A stretch of DNA of 64,000 nt from Vigna angularis (Eukaryota > Streptophyta > Magnoliopsida > Fabales > Fabaceae), in assembly GCF_016808095.1 (NCBI RefSeq), contig NC_068979.1:10253001-10317000 (forward strand), given 5' to 3'. Below are positions 1-13,000 of the stretch, piece after piece. Every line of letters starts with the position of its first letter. Position 1 is the first letter of the stretch. Under the pieces are notes generated by a model, which was not told where the DNA came from, searched no databases, and saw nothing but the letters and a program-made list of their open reading frames with translations. A program made the translations under genes and the position numbers.

Positions 1-310
1 TTATGGTCAGACCGCTCTCTGCCTGCTTCCTTAAGCCTCACCTGTATACTATGTCTTACTTTCTGAAGCCTTATGGTCAGACCTCTCTCTGCCTGCTTCT
101 ATAAAACATTGAATCATATATTTATGTCAAAGCCTTATGGTCAGACCACTTTCTGCCTGCTTTCATAAACCTCAGGTGTCACTTTGCTCATATCAAGCTC
201 TCATGGTATAAATCGCACATACTACTCCTCGTAGTAAACATCATTTCATAAGCAATGATTTCTTATATCCACTCCAATATTTCATCAAATCAACATTTTG
301 GGATCTTACA
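1..310. repeat. 3' end of an LTR-like repeat with a short internal direct repeat
   Basis: A segment beginning CTTATGGTCAGACC and ending CTGCCTGCTT occurs three times at the left edge, near 1, 70 and 134, spaced about 64-70 bp. The block stops at GGGATCTTACA at 310, which resembles the ends of the complete LTRs in this window (GGGTCTTACA, GGTCCTTACA). PPR homology begins about 13 bases later. I infer a truncated LTR end whose start lies outside the window. No coding potential seen. Confidence 0.4.
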
Positions 311-322
311 GATATTACAGAT

Positions 323-1597
323 GAAGCCTGCCGCCTTCTTCAGATGATGATTCAGAGCAAATTCACTCATGTCCAGATGGATGATTTCTTCAAGGACAAG
401 AGATTGGTTTTCCCAAATGCCGCTTCCTTTAGCATCGTGATTGATGGCTTACTCATAAATGGTCACGCTCTAAGTCTTTTCAATGACCTTAAACAATTTG
501 TTGGTAGGCCAAGCGTTTTGATTTACAACAATCTGATCAATGGTCTCTGCGATTCTGATAGATTTGACGAGAGCCGTGAGCTGTTGAGAGACATGAAAGA
601 ATTAGAAATTGAACCAACTCATTTCACTTACAACTCAATTTATGGATGCCTGTGTAAAAGAAAAGATGTCGTAGGAGCGATCGATATGTTGAAAGTGATG
701 CGTGCTTGTGGGCATGAACCGTGGATAAAAAATTCCACCCTTCTAGTGAAAGAACTGTGTGATCGTGGCCGGGCTGTAGAAGCATGCGATTTTCTTGACA
801 GCATGGTTCAGCTAGGTTTCCTTCCTGACATAGTTTCCTATTCTACAGTAATGGGGGGTTTGATCAAGATTCAAGAAGTGGACCGAGCATTGAACTTGCT
901 CAGGGATTTGTGTTCTCGTGGCCATTGTCCTGATGTGGTGGCTTTTAACATAGTGATCAGAGGGCTCTGCAAGGTCAACCGAGTTGCAGAAGCTGAAAAA
1001 TTGTTGGATGAGATTGGTTTAAAGGGCCTCTGTCCCTCAGTTGTGACTTACAGTCTGCTTATAGATAGTTGGTGCAAAAGTGGTTATGTTGATAGGGCGA
1101 TGTCTCTTCTGTCGAAAATGTCTGAAGAAGACAGGGAGCCCAATGTCGTCACTTACTCAACTTTGGTGGATGGGTTTTGCAGAGAAGAAAGGCCTGATGA
1201 TGCACTCTTAGTTTGGAAAGAGATGGAAAGAAAAGGTTGTTCTCCTAATCGAGTTGCTTTTATGGCACTTATTTATGGTCTTTGCATTTGCAAGAGGCCA
1301 TCTGCTGCACTCCATTATTTACGCGAGATGGAACAGAAAGAAATGAAGCCCGACTCGTTCATTTATATTGCATTGCTCAGTGCTTTTCTGTCTGATATGG
1401 ACTTGGCCTCTGCATTTGAGATTTTTAAGGAGATGGTTTATTCAGGATTTTTCCCAGAATCCCATGATAAAAGTTACCCCGTTGTGATGGATGCAATAGA
1501 CAAATTTTCCAAGGATCACAGAACATCCTCTGGTATGAAAGTTTTAAGTGAAGAGGGCAAACTTCCTACGCATTGCTTGATAAACGTCGGATTATAA
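323..1597 (+). pseudogene. PPR copy A: 3' half of an At5g08310-like P-class PPR gene
   Basis: The frame is open from about 323 to a TAA at 1595-1597; the first ATG is at 344, giving 417 residues. About ten 35-residue PPR motifs are visible, for example the ones starting PSVLIYNNLINGLC, PTHFTYNSIYGC, PDIVSYSTVMGG, PNVVTYSTLVDGFC and PDSFIYIALLSAF, followed by a short C-terminal tail. P-class PPR proteins bind organellar RNA. Compared with copy B (16604), this copy lacks the N-terminal 400 or so residues, including any transit peptide and promoter, and homology starts abruptly at ATGAAGCCTGCCGCC near 321. Within what remains there is no stop or frameshift. It is best read as a 5'-truncated gene fragment; expression from the adjacent LTR-like end cannot be excluded. 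Confidence 0.85.
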
Positions 1598-2695
1598 AGG
1601 TTAATCAAATTGTTTATGCCACTGCCAAAGGAATGTTACATCGGACAAGTAAAAATTGAAGCATTTGAAAAGAAACAAATGTACACAAAAAGAAACGTAT
1701 GCGACTCTCAGATAATTTGCCTACAAAAAGAACTTGAGCTCCAGAATTTTCAAAGATACACGTTACTTGATTTGGATCCTAAGAGAATACAAGAGAAAAA
1801 GAGACATAACAGCTGATCAAAGGAGCGCTATGTTGTTCTTTCGGTAGTCATGCGAAATCGTTTACAATGTATTGATATTTGGTTTTCTGTTGGACAAACA
1901 CAACGAGAGCTCGAAATTTTTTAAGATACACACATAGTGGCGAATTTTCTGTTATATTTTTTTTTATAATACTTCATGTAAATGTGATTTTTCCCATTTC
2001 ATTTTCTTCCTCTAGTTGACGTTTATTACTTTTTAATTTGAAAGTAAAAAAAAATTGTCCTTTCCTTTATCTAGCATGGATATTCAACTGATGGTGAGCT
2101 TAAACTGGGAAATTTTTAAATTTGAGGAACTATTACATGTCTGAATTTGAAAATGGATTGGCAAAATAGATTAGATTAGATTAAATAATTTAGAGAGATT
2201 ACTAGAGTCATTTTCTTGTCATTGAAGTCATGAGTTAAGCTACCGTGTTCCACATGACAACTAGATTTTCCGATAGAGTAACATAACTCAGAAGAAAAAG
2301 ATATACTAGAGTTGTAGAAGTATTCTAACTATGTTTTGTTAAAATTTGATTGATTTGTTGGATTAATTTATATAACATTTAAAACACATTTTCTTAGAAT
2401 TTGATTGATTTGCTGAACTGATTTAGAGTATTTAAAACACTTTAATCTTCCATCATCACCACGTAGTGTAATTTTAAAAATCAATACACGTAGTGTAATT
2501 TTAAGTTATATAAACACGTGCTTCCCTCTTCATTGCGATAGTAGTGTATAACTCCAGTGTTCGGAATCCCCTCATATTTGCATTCTTCGAAATTGAGATA
2601 TAGTAGAGAAAAACATCCACAATAATCATCAGAGTTATCCTATAAAAAAACTGGCCAATTTAACGCCATTCATTCCATTAAAAAAAGTCAATCTA
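1598..2695 (+). other. 3' flank of PPR copy A
   Basis: This AT-rich stretch has no convincing gene. It matches 23689-24780 downstream of copy C almost base for base, and 51494-50500 on the minus strand (flank E). It therefore marks the downstream side of the ancestral PPR gene. A short open frame at 1610-1816 is conserved only because the DNA is duplicated and is probably untranslated. Homology with the other copies stops near 2695, at GTCAATCTA. Confidence 0.75.
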
Positions 2696-2809
2696 TTTTT
2701 TTTAAGGATGAAAAATGGAGGTGCATCCCGAAATGTGTGCCCAGGTCCAATTCTTCTTCTATTTTTTTTTTATTTTGTGTTATTTGCACAAAATGGGCTT
2801 AAGCCCGAA

Positions 2810-3240
2810 TGGAAGGGGTGCAATTGAAATATTGGGATGACACTTGCTGGTCCAGGCCCAATACCTCTTTTATCCTCTTCAATCAGAAACCATTAGAAAC
2901 CACTAAGGTCTTCTTTCTCATCCAGAAACATGAAACAAATGGGAACGGGAGCTACTTCTTCACCACCCACGGTGACCACCATCTTCGACCAGCTCGCCGC
3001 ACATCCCCGTGGCCGACCGAGAAAGTCGCCGGCGTCATCACCCATGCTGGGAGCACCGCCGCACCCTCCATGTGTTCGTGAGGCAAGCTCGGACACCGCG
3101 AAGCGTGGACTGCGATGCCGCCGCTCGAACCTCCATCGTCGGAGCAGTTTTGGCCTCCGTCTTCACTCCCTTCTCTTCACGCGAGATAAGCCTTCTCATT
3201 CTGGAACAATGCCGGCCGTTCACCGTCGAGAGTTATAAAT
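2810..3240 (+). pseudogene. AT-hook-containing gene fragment, copy 1
   Basis: From 2930 a frame opens with MKQMGTG, followed by a Ser/Thr/Pro-rich stretch and PRGRPRKSP, which fits the AT-hook core RGRP. The region 2860-3040 is homologous to 49350-49530 (+) and 25210-25080 (-), including the upstream GGTCCAGGCCCAATACCTCT. The reading frame soon degenerates into GC-rich low-complexity sequence and no further domain is recognisable. It may be the 5' end of a repeated gene or of a retroelement ORF; I do not recognise the family. Confidence 0.35.
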
Positions 3241-4167
3241 GCCACCAAGCAAGGGTCGCTGCCCTCCGTCGAGCTCGTCGCCGGCCATGGAATCGAGCCT
3301 CCTCCTTCCTCTACTCCTTGCGCGCGAGGGGGACACTTTCCTTCGTGAATCGCCTCCCAGGCGAGCTCGGCCACCGCGCCGGCCAGGGTTCACTTCTTCA
3401 TCGTCCACGACAGCTCCACGGCTAGCGTCACCGCACACCCCTTGGCCTCCTAAAAGCCACCGTCAGTGGTGTCGCCCGCGCCAGAAACAGTGTTGGCAAT
3501 GTCGCCGACGATACCGCCGACGATTGCCTCTCTTTCTCCTTCGATGTACGGTTAAAGCTTCAATGTACTCTTTAGTATTCCAGTTTTTTGATTCCTTCCT
3601 TCTTTTTGAATTGTTGGATTCTTTGTGATTATTGGCAAAAGTGAAGGATGAATCGTGATAGCTAGTGAGAGTCTGATGGTTGGGGTTTTTTGACAGTTGA
3701 AAGATGAAGTTGAAGTTGGGTATGAAAAGGAAGTTTTGGAGTGAATATGGTGGTGTTGGCCGTGAGTGATGAGGAAGAGATGGGATGAAGATTATAGGTG
3801 TTGGAGACGGTGTATGGAGCTGAAAGTAATGGATGAATGAAGGGTTGAAGGCAATGGAGTTGGGAGTGAAAAGGAAGTGGTTTGTTGAGGTTACGGGTGT
3901 TGGCCGTGAGGTATTGGAGGGTGAGGATAGGTTGAAGATGAAACCTGGAGGTGGTATCAGGATGAGGATATTGATCTGATCGTGAGTTGTGGGGAAGAGA
4001 TAGATGTTGGCCGTTCAGTCCTGTCCCCCCAAGACGAAGTGCACTCCTTAAATTGGCAGAAGACTCAAAATTGTCGGCAAGCCTCATTGGATGAAACTGT
4101 CGGCAAGCCTCATTGGATGAAACTGTCGGTAGCTTTGATTGGGGGACCATTGGAATAATTTAGTAGA
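3240..4167. other. GC-rich then unassigned sequence
   Basis: 3000-3550 is markedly GC- and CpG-rich compared with the AT-rich surroundings and supports overlapping open frames on both strands, a composition effect rather than proof of genes. 3660-4150 has a 162-codon minus-strand frame of low complexity that I do not accept as a gene. A 26-27 bp direct repeat (GTCGGCAAGCCTCATTGGAT and following bases) occurs twice near 4072 and 4099. Confidence 0.4.
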
Positions 4168-5122
4168 CATAATCGGAGGGTTGGTGAAGTGGGAATCATT
4201 AGTGGAAGATAGTGGGAATCATTTCTCGGCCCTAAACAAAGGGGAGCGACCAAGGCGAGAGGGGATAGTGAAAAGGACGAGCGGTAAGAAGTGAGGAGTG
4301 TCAGGACGAACGGTAGAAGAGGAAGAATGATTAGGACGAGCGGCAGACATGGGGGAACGATCAGGACGAACGGCAGACATTGGGGAACGATCAGGATGAG
4401 CGGTAAGAAGTGATGAGGGTCAGGACGAACGATAGAATGACGAACGACCAGTTTAAAACAAATTACTGTTTGGGCGAACTCTCAATCAAGACCGAACGTT
4501 CACTAAGAATAAACATCATGACCGAATGTTCACTAAGAATAAATATGATGACCGAACGTTCTCTAACATATAATATGACCGGACGTTAAACAACACAAGA
4601 CCGAACGTTCAACATCAAGACGGAACTTTCAATATCAAGGCCGAGCGTTCAACATCAAGACCGAACGTTCAAAGTCTCAAAACCGAACGCCATATTAAAC
4701 TCAACACCAATAAGCCAAGACCGAACGCTCGCTACCTGAGAGGCTAAACGGTCGAACGAAGGAACGCTTGAGAATGAGAATTGCCGAACGTCAATGAGAC
4801 GGCATATCGGAACGGTTGAGGACGAACGGCCGAACGTCTGTGATATTATTCAATAAAGGACGAACGGTTGCATGCAGGTGGAAGGAACTGAACGTAAAAC
4901 AGTAGTGCACGGTAGAGGACGAACGGTCTCCCAGTGAAGAGGACGAACGATCTCGATGTTGGCCAACAAAGACCTGTTGCGCAGGGTAGAGGACGAACGG
5001 CTCTAAGGATAGAGGACGAACGGCTCGATGTATAGGGCGGACGGTCGGGCTTAGTTGAGGACGAACGGCTCGGTCATACAGCAAAATGCCGAACGTTTGT
5101 TCTCTTTTTTTTATTATTATTA
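4168..5122. repeat. ACGAACG-rich block, copy 1 of a segmental duplication
   Basis: The block starts with TGGTGAAGTGGGAATCATTA and is dominated by irregularly spaced GGACGAACGG and GACCGAACGTTC words. It matches 29190-30016 in the same orientation, with small internal insertions and deletions. Similar words fill the LTRs at 34320-35500 and 47810-48780. No gene was recognised. Confidence 0.75.
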
Positions 5123-5865
5123 GGCTTAATTACCTACTTAGTCCCCATGTTCAGAGGTAATTTGCTGTTTAGTACCCGGTTTTAAAAATGTAGGCATTTG
5201 ATACCTATGTTTTGAAATTTGTATCAATTGAATCCTACCCACTTAACGCCGTTATAAATCTAACGTTTTTCTGACATCAACTTTGAATTGTGGACGAGCG
5301 GTTGTGGACGAGCGTCCTCTTAGTGGACGAGCATCGTTGGACGAGCGTCCTCTTCTGCCTGACTGGGCGTTCGCTTCGCTGGACGAGCGTTCTCTTCCGC
5401 CTGACTAGGCGTTCGCTTCGCTGGACGAGCGTCCTCTTCTGCCTGACTGGGCGTTCGCTTCGCTGGACGAGCGTCCTCTTCTGGCGTTCGCTTCGCTGGA
5501 CGAGCGTCCTCTTCTACCTGACTGGGCGTTCGCTTCGCTGGACGAGCGTCCTGATTGGGCGTTCGCTTCGCTGGACGAGTGTTCTGATTGGGTGTTCGCT
5601 TCGCTGGACGAGCGTCCTGGGCGTACTTGCGTCCACAGGGCGAGCGTTATCAATTGCTCGTCCACTAAGAGGACGCTCGTCCACTACCGCTCGTCCACAA
5701 TTCAAAGTTGATGTCAGAAAAACGTTAGATTTATAACGGCGTTAAGTGGGTAGGATTCAATTGATACAAATTTCAAAACATAGGTATCAAATGCCTACAT
5801 TTTTAAAACCGGGTACTAAACAGCAAATTACCTCCGAACATGGGGACTAAGTAGGTAATTAAGCC
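5123..5865. mobile_element. Non-autonomous MULE (743 bp) with minisatellite core
   Basis: The element begins GGCTTAATTACCTACTTAGT and ends with its reverse complement, giving terminal inverted repeats of about 160 bp. It is flanked by the perfect 9-bp duplication TTATTATTA (5114-5122 and 5866-5874). Long TIRs plus a 9-bp duplication are the hallmark of Mutator-like elements. The core (5289-5700) is a tandem array with a unit of about 42 bp containing GGACGAGCGTCCTCTTC; no transposase is present. The duplicated block at 30000-30020 lacks the element and serves as the empty site. Confidence 0.92.
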
Positions 5866-7481
5866 TTATTATTATTATTATTATTATTTTGTTTTATTTT
5901 ATTATTCATTATTTTTCATTTTTTTATTTTTTATTTTACACTCATGATGAAAATAAAATACAGCAAACCTATTAGTCAATCCGGACGAAATTTGGTGTTG
6001 AGTTAGTAATAACTTATAATCATAATTGATTCATGTGTAATTATATTTTTTTACGAATAAAATTAATTTTCTACTTCATAACTGTTTCTATATTAATTAG
6101 TTTAATAATAATGCTTTTATATAATTATTCCTTAATTTCCAAATTTTGTTTTGATAATTTTTTCATCTTAATTTTGGTTTGTAAATTTGACGGTTTAGAG
6201 ATATCCACATAAAATAGGTTTAAAAGTTAAAAAATTTAATTTAATTGGTAAAATTTTGATGGACTAACGAATTTATTTATAGATGGTAATCTATTTTGTC
6301 ACTAGTTCAAATCAATATCATTCGATTAAGATTTGTGATCAAAATTACATTGTTTTTAATTGGTGTGAACATGTTAAAATTTTGACTTAATAATAACTTT
6401 TTAAATTTTCCAAATTTAATAAAATTAATATTTATTATTTACAAAGTTATATAATTCTTTTAAAAAAAATTTGTGAAACGTATAATTTAGTCATTTACAT
6501 CAATTTATATATTTTTATGTCTTTTTCATATATTTTATATTGTATTAATTTGTCTTTTTTATTAGTTTCTTATTAAGAGAAATTGATGTAATTTATTTAT
6601 TATTATAATTATTATAATTTTTATTTATTTTATATCTTAATAATTAAATACAATAATAATTTTAATTTTAGTATTATAAATTATAACATTATATTTATTT
6701 AAAAATATTGTATCTATTATTTAATTATTTTTTATTTCAATCGGCTCAATTATGATAAATAATTCAATGAAAACGATCTTTGTTAGATAAAGATAAGTAT
6801 GATTTTAGAATATTAATTTAATCTAAGAGGTTAGAAAAAAAAATCTGATTTTATAACCTCTAAGATTACATCTAGATCTTGTATACTAACATTTATGATA
6901 TTTATAAGAATTTTGCCTAACAAGGATTTTCACTAAAAAATTAGTTCTTTTATTACGTGAAATTAATTTTAAACTTTACAAAGTTTGTGGTTTAATTTTT
7001 TAATGCATATATATCTATACAAAACATTCAACAAAAGAATTTTATATGACAAACTATAAAAAATAAAAATTTTACATCGATATTAAAAATTCATCCAATC
7101 AATAGATTCAAATTTAAAATCTATCCATAATTAATATTTCAAATATTTATATAGATATCAGAATTCAATTATTGAAAAATCGAATTTTGAACTGTGTTAC
7201 TTTTATAATTTCTTTTTTGAAACTTTTTTCATTTTCTTTTAAATAAAAATAATAATAAAAATTTTCTTTTCAACTTTCCAAAATAATAAAATTATATATT
7301 TAAAATATACTTATAATTAAAAATTTATTTTAAATAAGTTTTTATAAAATCAATATTTATACATTTATATTTAATTAAAAAGATATTAAATATCATGTAA
7401 ATTTTGAAAATTATTAAACTTGTAAAATAAATAAAAGAAATAACTAAAAATACATTAAAAATGAATTAATTTAATTTGGGG
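5866..7481. other. AT-rich spacer upstream of PPR copy B
   Basis: Very AT-rich, no gene seen. The same sequence occurs at 30017-32810 (+, interrupted) and in reverse at 45516-47002. Before TE1 inserted, this DNA ran straight into the GGGGCTAGCCCC segment and the PPR start now at 16604, so it is the ancestral upstream region of the PPR gene. Confidence 0.7.
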
Positions 7482-10070
7482 TGTAACATCCCAAAATATA
7501 GTGATAACCATAATCAATAATTAATTACATTAATCACTAAAACAGTGCAGTCTTTACAAAAAGATACGAGGTTCAAATCGTCGAACGGCTTAAAGTACAA
7601 AAAGTAGTGTAGCCAGCGATATTCCAAATTCTAAGACTAAACAAAATACTAAAGGCTACCACATGTCGAGCACTCTAGGGCTCGACCTTAACCCCTACTA
7701 CAACCGGATCGACATCTTCCGAAATTTCCTCTACCAGCGCCTCTTCTAGCAGCTCAGTTCCATCTGCTCCCATCCACATGGATGATCATCGCAAGGACAA
7801 GACGGACGTACAAAGACAATCGACAACACAAAGAAGAGAACACAGGGTAAGCTTAAGTAATTTAAATTCATACTACAACATTTATATTTAAATAAAACAT
7901 ATAACTTCAATACATATAACATCATCCAAAACATAACTATATATATATATAAATGCTAGACCAACCGTCCGGACTGTATGAATCTGTGTAGTTACAAGCG
8001 TCCTTGCACCCGAGTGATGTAGTAACTGGGATACACCAAACAGCTGCCACTCGAGGTCAGTCCGTTCTTACGTCGCCCATGTTAACTTATGGACTAAGGA
8101 CCTCCTGCCGTTCCCACACATGACATACTTCCTCTACATGAAGATAGTATTCACGGAACATCAGGATGGATTGCGAGGCTTAACTCATCCACAGTCATAC
8201 TTTACTAAAAATTTAATATTCAATAAACATCAGAGTCGTCCCTCCATGGAACGCTCGTTCAAATACCAAAATCGTAATTTCACTTCTTATAGTGTTCGCA
8301 CACCTTAATACTTCCTTTTATTCACATTATCATTCTATGTTCCACTTTCTTAAAAGAGACGGACGTTCAGCCCCCTTCATAATGAGGACAACCGTGGAGA
8401 ACAAAACCTAAGAATTTACTCCGTTCCAAAACAGAATAGAACCAATTACCAAATAGATGGACGACCTGTATTAATCAAGGTTACTCGACATTGTCGATCG
8501 ACACAGATGAATGATCTGTGGTCACAAGGGTGATCGACACAGTAGGTCGACACAGATGAAAGATCTGTAGTCACAAGGGTGATCGACACTGTCGGTCGAC
8601 ACAGATGGATGATCTGTAGTCACAAGGATGATCGACACAGTAGGTCGACACAGATGGATGATCTGTAGTCACAAGGATGATCGACACAGTAGGTCGACAC
8701 AGATGGATGATCTGTAGTCACAAGGATGATCGACACAGTAGGTCGACACAGATGAATGATCTGTATTAACAAGGATGATCGACACAGTAGGTCGACACAG
8801 ATGGATGATCTGTATTAACAAGGTTGCTCGACACATATGGACAACCTGGATTAAGAAGGGTACTTGACACGGTCGGTCGACCCAGATGGACGACCTATAT
8901 TAAGAAGGGTGCTCGACACTGTCGGTCAACACAGATGGATGATCTGTATTAACAAGGTTGATCGACACTGTCGGTCGACATAGATGAATGATCTGTATTG
9001 TCAAGGTTTGTTCAAGAAAAGAGTAGGAGCACTTGGTGTAAGACCGAGCACTACCCAATACGATTTCTATACGTGAGATCGACACAACTCATCCTCGACC
9101 AGAATCCTTCCCAAATGAAAGTATTCTATTTCAAAGAATTTTACTAGGACACCAAACGATCAAGAACCGTTTAATGTCGGACGTACGTTATCATAGGGAA
9201 GTTCATAATAAAATTTCACTTACATTCACTCATTTCTAAGCATGTATACGACCTATTCGCACGACTCAACCATAACATACATTTCAACCGACATATATCT
9301 TATTCATTTAGCACAGTAACATTCAGTCATGCATATTCAACCAGCATACATCTCATACATTCAGTTCATATCAGGTTTACATACCACATACAGGTATAAA
9401 TTAAATTACTAAGCTTCCCTTACTTGGATAGCAGTGAACTCCCAAATGCAAGGTTTTGGTTCGACCTCTAACAACGTTCTACACTCAGGTTCACTCAACA
9501 ACTTCCACTTAGTCTAAAACACCAAAATCAGAACAACTCAGACTTAGAACCCATGCATGCAACCAACTAGGGTTCGCATGAAACCAGAAAAGATACACGG
9601 TTGACGACGAGAACTTACTTACCAGTTCCGATCCAAACTCTGTTCGGTCCAAAAGGAAGATCACAGCTGGACGAACGTTCCTACGGCTCTGAAACGTGAT
9701 CGGAGAAGGAACCGGTGAGTTACAGAAGAGAGAAGTTTAGATGTTTTAGAGAGAAGTTGGAGAAAATGAAGAGTTGGGGTTCTGAGGAAGGAGATGAGAG
9801 GTTCAGGTGAGAGGAAGAGTTTTTTGAAGCTCAAGTTTTGTTCAGTCCACGTTCGAGCGGACGAACGTCTCTCCATCCGACACCTGCACACTCACTCTGA
9901 TTTCAGAACCTTCCAACGTGACAAGTGGCGCTCGTGCATGCAGCGGTTGGTGCATTTTTAATGCACTGAACGTGTGACGAGACACTTTTATGGAAGCTGA
10001 CAGGTGACTCAGCAGTGTAATAATTACTGATTTGACACGTTAATTATGTTTAAAATTTCGAGATCTCACA
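7482..10070 (-). repeat. TE1 LTR (biological 3' LTR), 2589 bp
   Basis: Begins TGTAACATCCC and ends ATCTCACA on the plus strand. It is about 1040 bp longer than its partner at 14839 because it retains 8076-9109, which holds an array of roughly 49-bp repeats. The partner lacks exactly this interval; the 4-bp word CCCA occurs at both deletion edges. Confidence 0.95.
8480..9010. repeat. 49-bp tandem repeat inside the TE1 LTR
   Basis: GATCGACAC recurs at 8532, 8581, 8630, 8679 and 8728, a spacing of 49 bp, and then more irregularly to about 9000. Each unit also contains GGTCGACACAGATGGATGAT. The array is absent from the other TE1 LTR. Confidence 0.9.
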
Positions 10071-10083
10071 TTCCACCTATCTA
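10071..10083 (-). other. TE1 polypurine tract
   Basis: On the minus strand the bases immediately before the 3' LTR read TAGATAGGTGGAA, a purine-rich tract in the position where plus-strand DNA synthesis is primed. It overlaps the gag-pol stop codon. The corresponding TE2 tract is TAGATAGGGGGAA. Confidence 0.75.
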
Positions 10084-13000
10084 CAAAAATTTTCGACCTC
10101 GAAAATTTAAAGACTCACCTGAAAATAGACTAGGGTACAAGTCCTTCATGGCGCTCTCAACCTCCCACGTTGAATCACCAGTCTTATCGTCCCACACCAT
10201 CTTCACCAAACGAATTTCTTTGCCTTTGTAGTACTTGGTGCGGCTATCTTCCATTCGGACTGGATGTAGTTCCAACGTTCGGTCTGGACGAAGCTGAATA
10301 TCTTCCAACTCCAGTACATGTGATGGATTTGCTATATACTTCCGAAGTTGAGAGACGTGGAAAACGGGATGAAGGTTGGATAGCTGGGGCGGCAATGCAA
10401 GCTCGTACGCTACTGGTCCGATCTTCCTCATGATCTGGTACGGTCCAATGAACTTGGGACACAGCTTCTTTGGACGAACGACTCGTCCTACACCAGTGAC
10501 TGGATTGAGTCGAAGGAACACATGATCTCCTGCAGCGAATTCCAACGGTCTTCTCCTCTTATCAGCGTACGACTTCTGCCTGCTCAAAGAAGTCTTCAAC
10601 CTCTCCTGGATTAGCTTGACTTTCTCGGTCGTTTGCTGGATAAGCTCAGGTCCAGTCAGCACGTGCTCTTCTTCCTTGAACCAACAAAGTGGCGTTCGGC
10701 ATTTCCTCCCATAGAGTGCTTCGAACGGTGCCATTCCAATGCTCGCCTGGAAACTGTTGTTATACGTGAACTCCACTAGCGGCAGGATCTCATCCCATGC
10801 GCCTAAGTGATCTAGGACGCACGTCCTCAGCAAATCTTCTAACGTCTGGATGGTCCGTTCAGACTGACCGTCCGTCTGAGGGTGATATGCCGAACTCATT
10901 TGCAACTTACTACCGAGCTCGCTTTGAAGTGACTGCCAAAACCGCGAAGTGAACCTTGTGTCTCGATCGGAAATGATGCTCGACGGTACTCCATGTAGGC
11001 GAACGATCTCATGGATATACAACTTGGCTAGGTTGGTCATCGACATCTTCAAGTTAACTGCTAGGAAGTGGGCGCTCTTCGTTAGCCTATCCACGATCAC
11101 CCAGATTGAATCATGATTCCTGACCGTGCGTGGTAGATGAGTCACGAAGTCCATGGATATGTTATCCCACTTCCATTCGGGAATTTCCAACTGTTGAAGT
11201 AGTCCACCAGGTCTTTGATATTCCGCCTTCGCTCGTTGACAGGTTAGACAAGATGCCACAAAACGAGCGACATCACTCTTCAATCCAGGCCACCAAAACG
11301 AACTCCGGAGGTCTTGATACATCTTAGTCATGCCAGGGTGCATGCTAAGACGACTATGATGTGCTTCCTCCAATATGATCCGCTTCAGCTCGCCATCATT
11401 AGGAACGCACGTCCTATCCATGTATCGTAATAGGCCGTCCGTCCCCGTATTGAATTCTTTGGCTTGATTCGAACCGAGCGTACTTAAAATCTTCACCAGG
11501 TCCTCGTCCTCTCGTTGCTTCATCCTAATTCGATCAAACACATCGCTAGATATGCTAAGGTTACAACACTTGATGCTGCTCGGTTCTAACTCAAACTGTA
11601 ACCTTAGATCTCTGAAACTCTCCACCAAGCTCAGCTCGCGCACCATCATGGACGACACATGTACCACCTTTCTGCTTAGAGCGTCCGCTACCACGTTCGC
11701 CTTCCCTGGATGATAGAGTAGCTCGAAGTCGTAGTCCTTCAAGAACTCGAGCCACCTCCTCTGCCTCATATTCAACTCCTTCTGATCAAAGAGGTACTTG
11801 AGGCTCTTGTGATCACTGAAGACTTGGAACGTGGATCCATACAAGAAATGCCTCCAAATCTTCAGCGCAAAAACGACCGCTGCCAACTCCAGGTCGTGCG
11901 TTGGGTAATTCCTCTCGTGAGTCCTCAACTGTCGAGACGCATAAGCTACCGCTCGCTTCTTTTGCATCAAAACGCATCCCAGACCTTGGTGAGAAGCGTC
12001 GCAGTACACTTCAAAAGGTTTAGAAGTGTCCGAAATAACTAACACTGGAGCGCTCGTCAATTTCACTTTCAACTCCTGGAAACTGGCCTCACAACGATCT
12101 GTCCAAGCGAACGGCTGATCTTTTCGGGTCAACTGAGTTAGCGGTGCCACTATTCTAGCAAAGCCTTCAATGAAACGTCTGTAGTAGCCCGCCAGTCCAA
12201 CAAAACTACGCACCTCAGTGACCGAACGCGGACTCTCCCATTCCAGTACCGCTCGCACTTTCGCTGGATCCACCGAGATGCCTCCAGCCGACACCACATG
12301 ACCCAAAAACTGAATCTCCTTCATCCAGAATTCGCACTTAGACAACTTGGCATATAACTCCTTCTCCCGCAACACTCCAAGTACAAGCCTAAGATGCTCT
12401 TCATGCTCGTCTTCGGTCCTGGAATAGATGAGAATATCATCTATGAAGACGACCACAAACTTATCCAAATAGGGTCTGAATATGCGGTTCATATACTCCA
12501 TGAACACTGCTGGGGCGTTCGTTACACCAAAAGGCATCACCACATATTCATAATGCCCATAACGAGACCTGAATGCCGTCTTCTGGATGTCGTCTTCCTT
12601 AACTCTGATTTGATGATATCCGGATCTCAAATCAATCTTCGAGAACACAGCAGCCCCATGTAATTGATCCAGCAAGTCATCTATCCTTGGCAACGGGTAC
12701 TTGTTCTTGATGGTCAGCTTATTTAGTTGTCTGTAGTCTATACATAACCGAGAGCTACCATCCTTCTTCCTTACTAACAGCACGGGCGCTCCCCAAGGTG
12801 AGACGCTCGGCCTAATGAACTTCTTCTCTATCAACTCTTCAATCTGCTCCTTGAGTTCAGCTAACTCCGCAGGCGACATTCTATAAGGCTGGATCGAGAT
12901 GGGAGCCGCTGTCGTCACCAAATCAATGGTGAACTCCACTTCACGCTGAGGGGGAAGTCCAGGGATCTCCTCCGGAAAAACGTCCGCGAACTCATCCACA

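Noticed and set aside
1610..1816. Small open frame after the PPR stop, repeated in copies C and D
   Set aside because: Conserved only because the flank is duplicated; in copy D it is cut by TE6. More likely 3' untranslated sequence.
3660..4150. 162-codon minus-strand open frame
   Set aside because: Low-complexity composition rich in Leu, Ser, His and Pro, no domain, and no support from a duplicate.
8480..9010. CRISPR-like array
   Set aside because: Units are contiguous 49-bp tandem repeats without unique spacers, inside a plant LTR.
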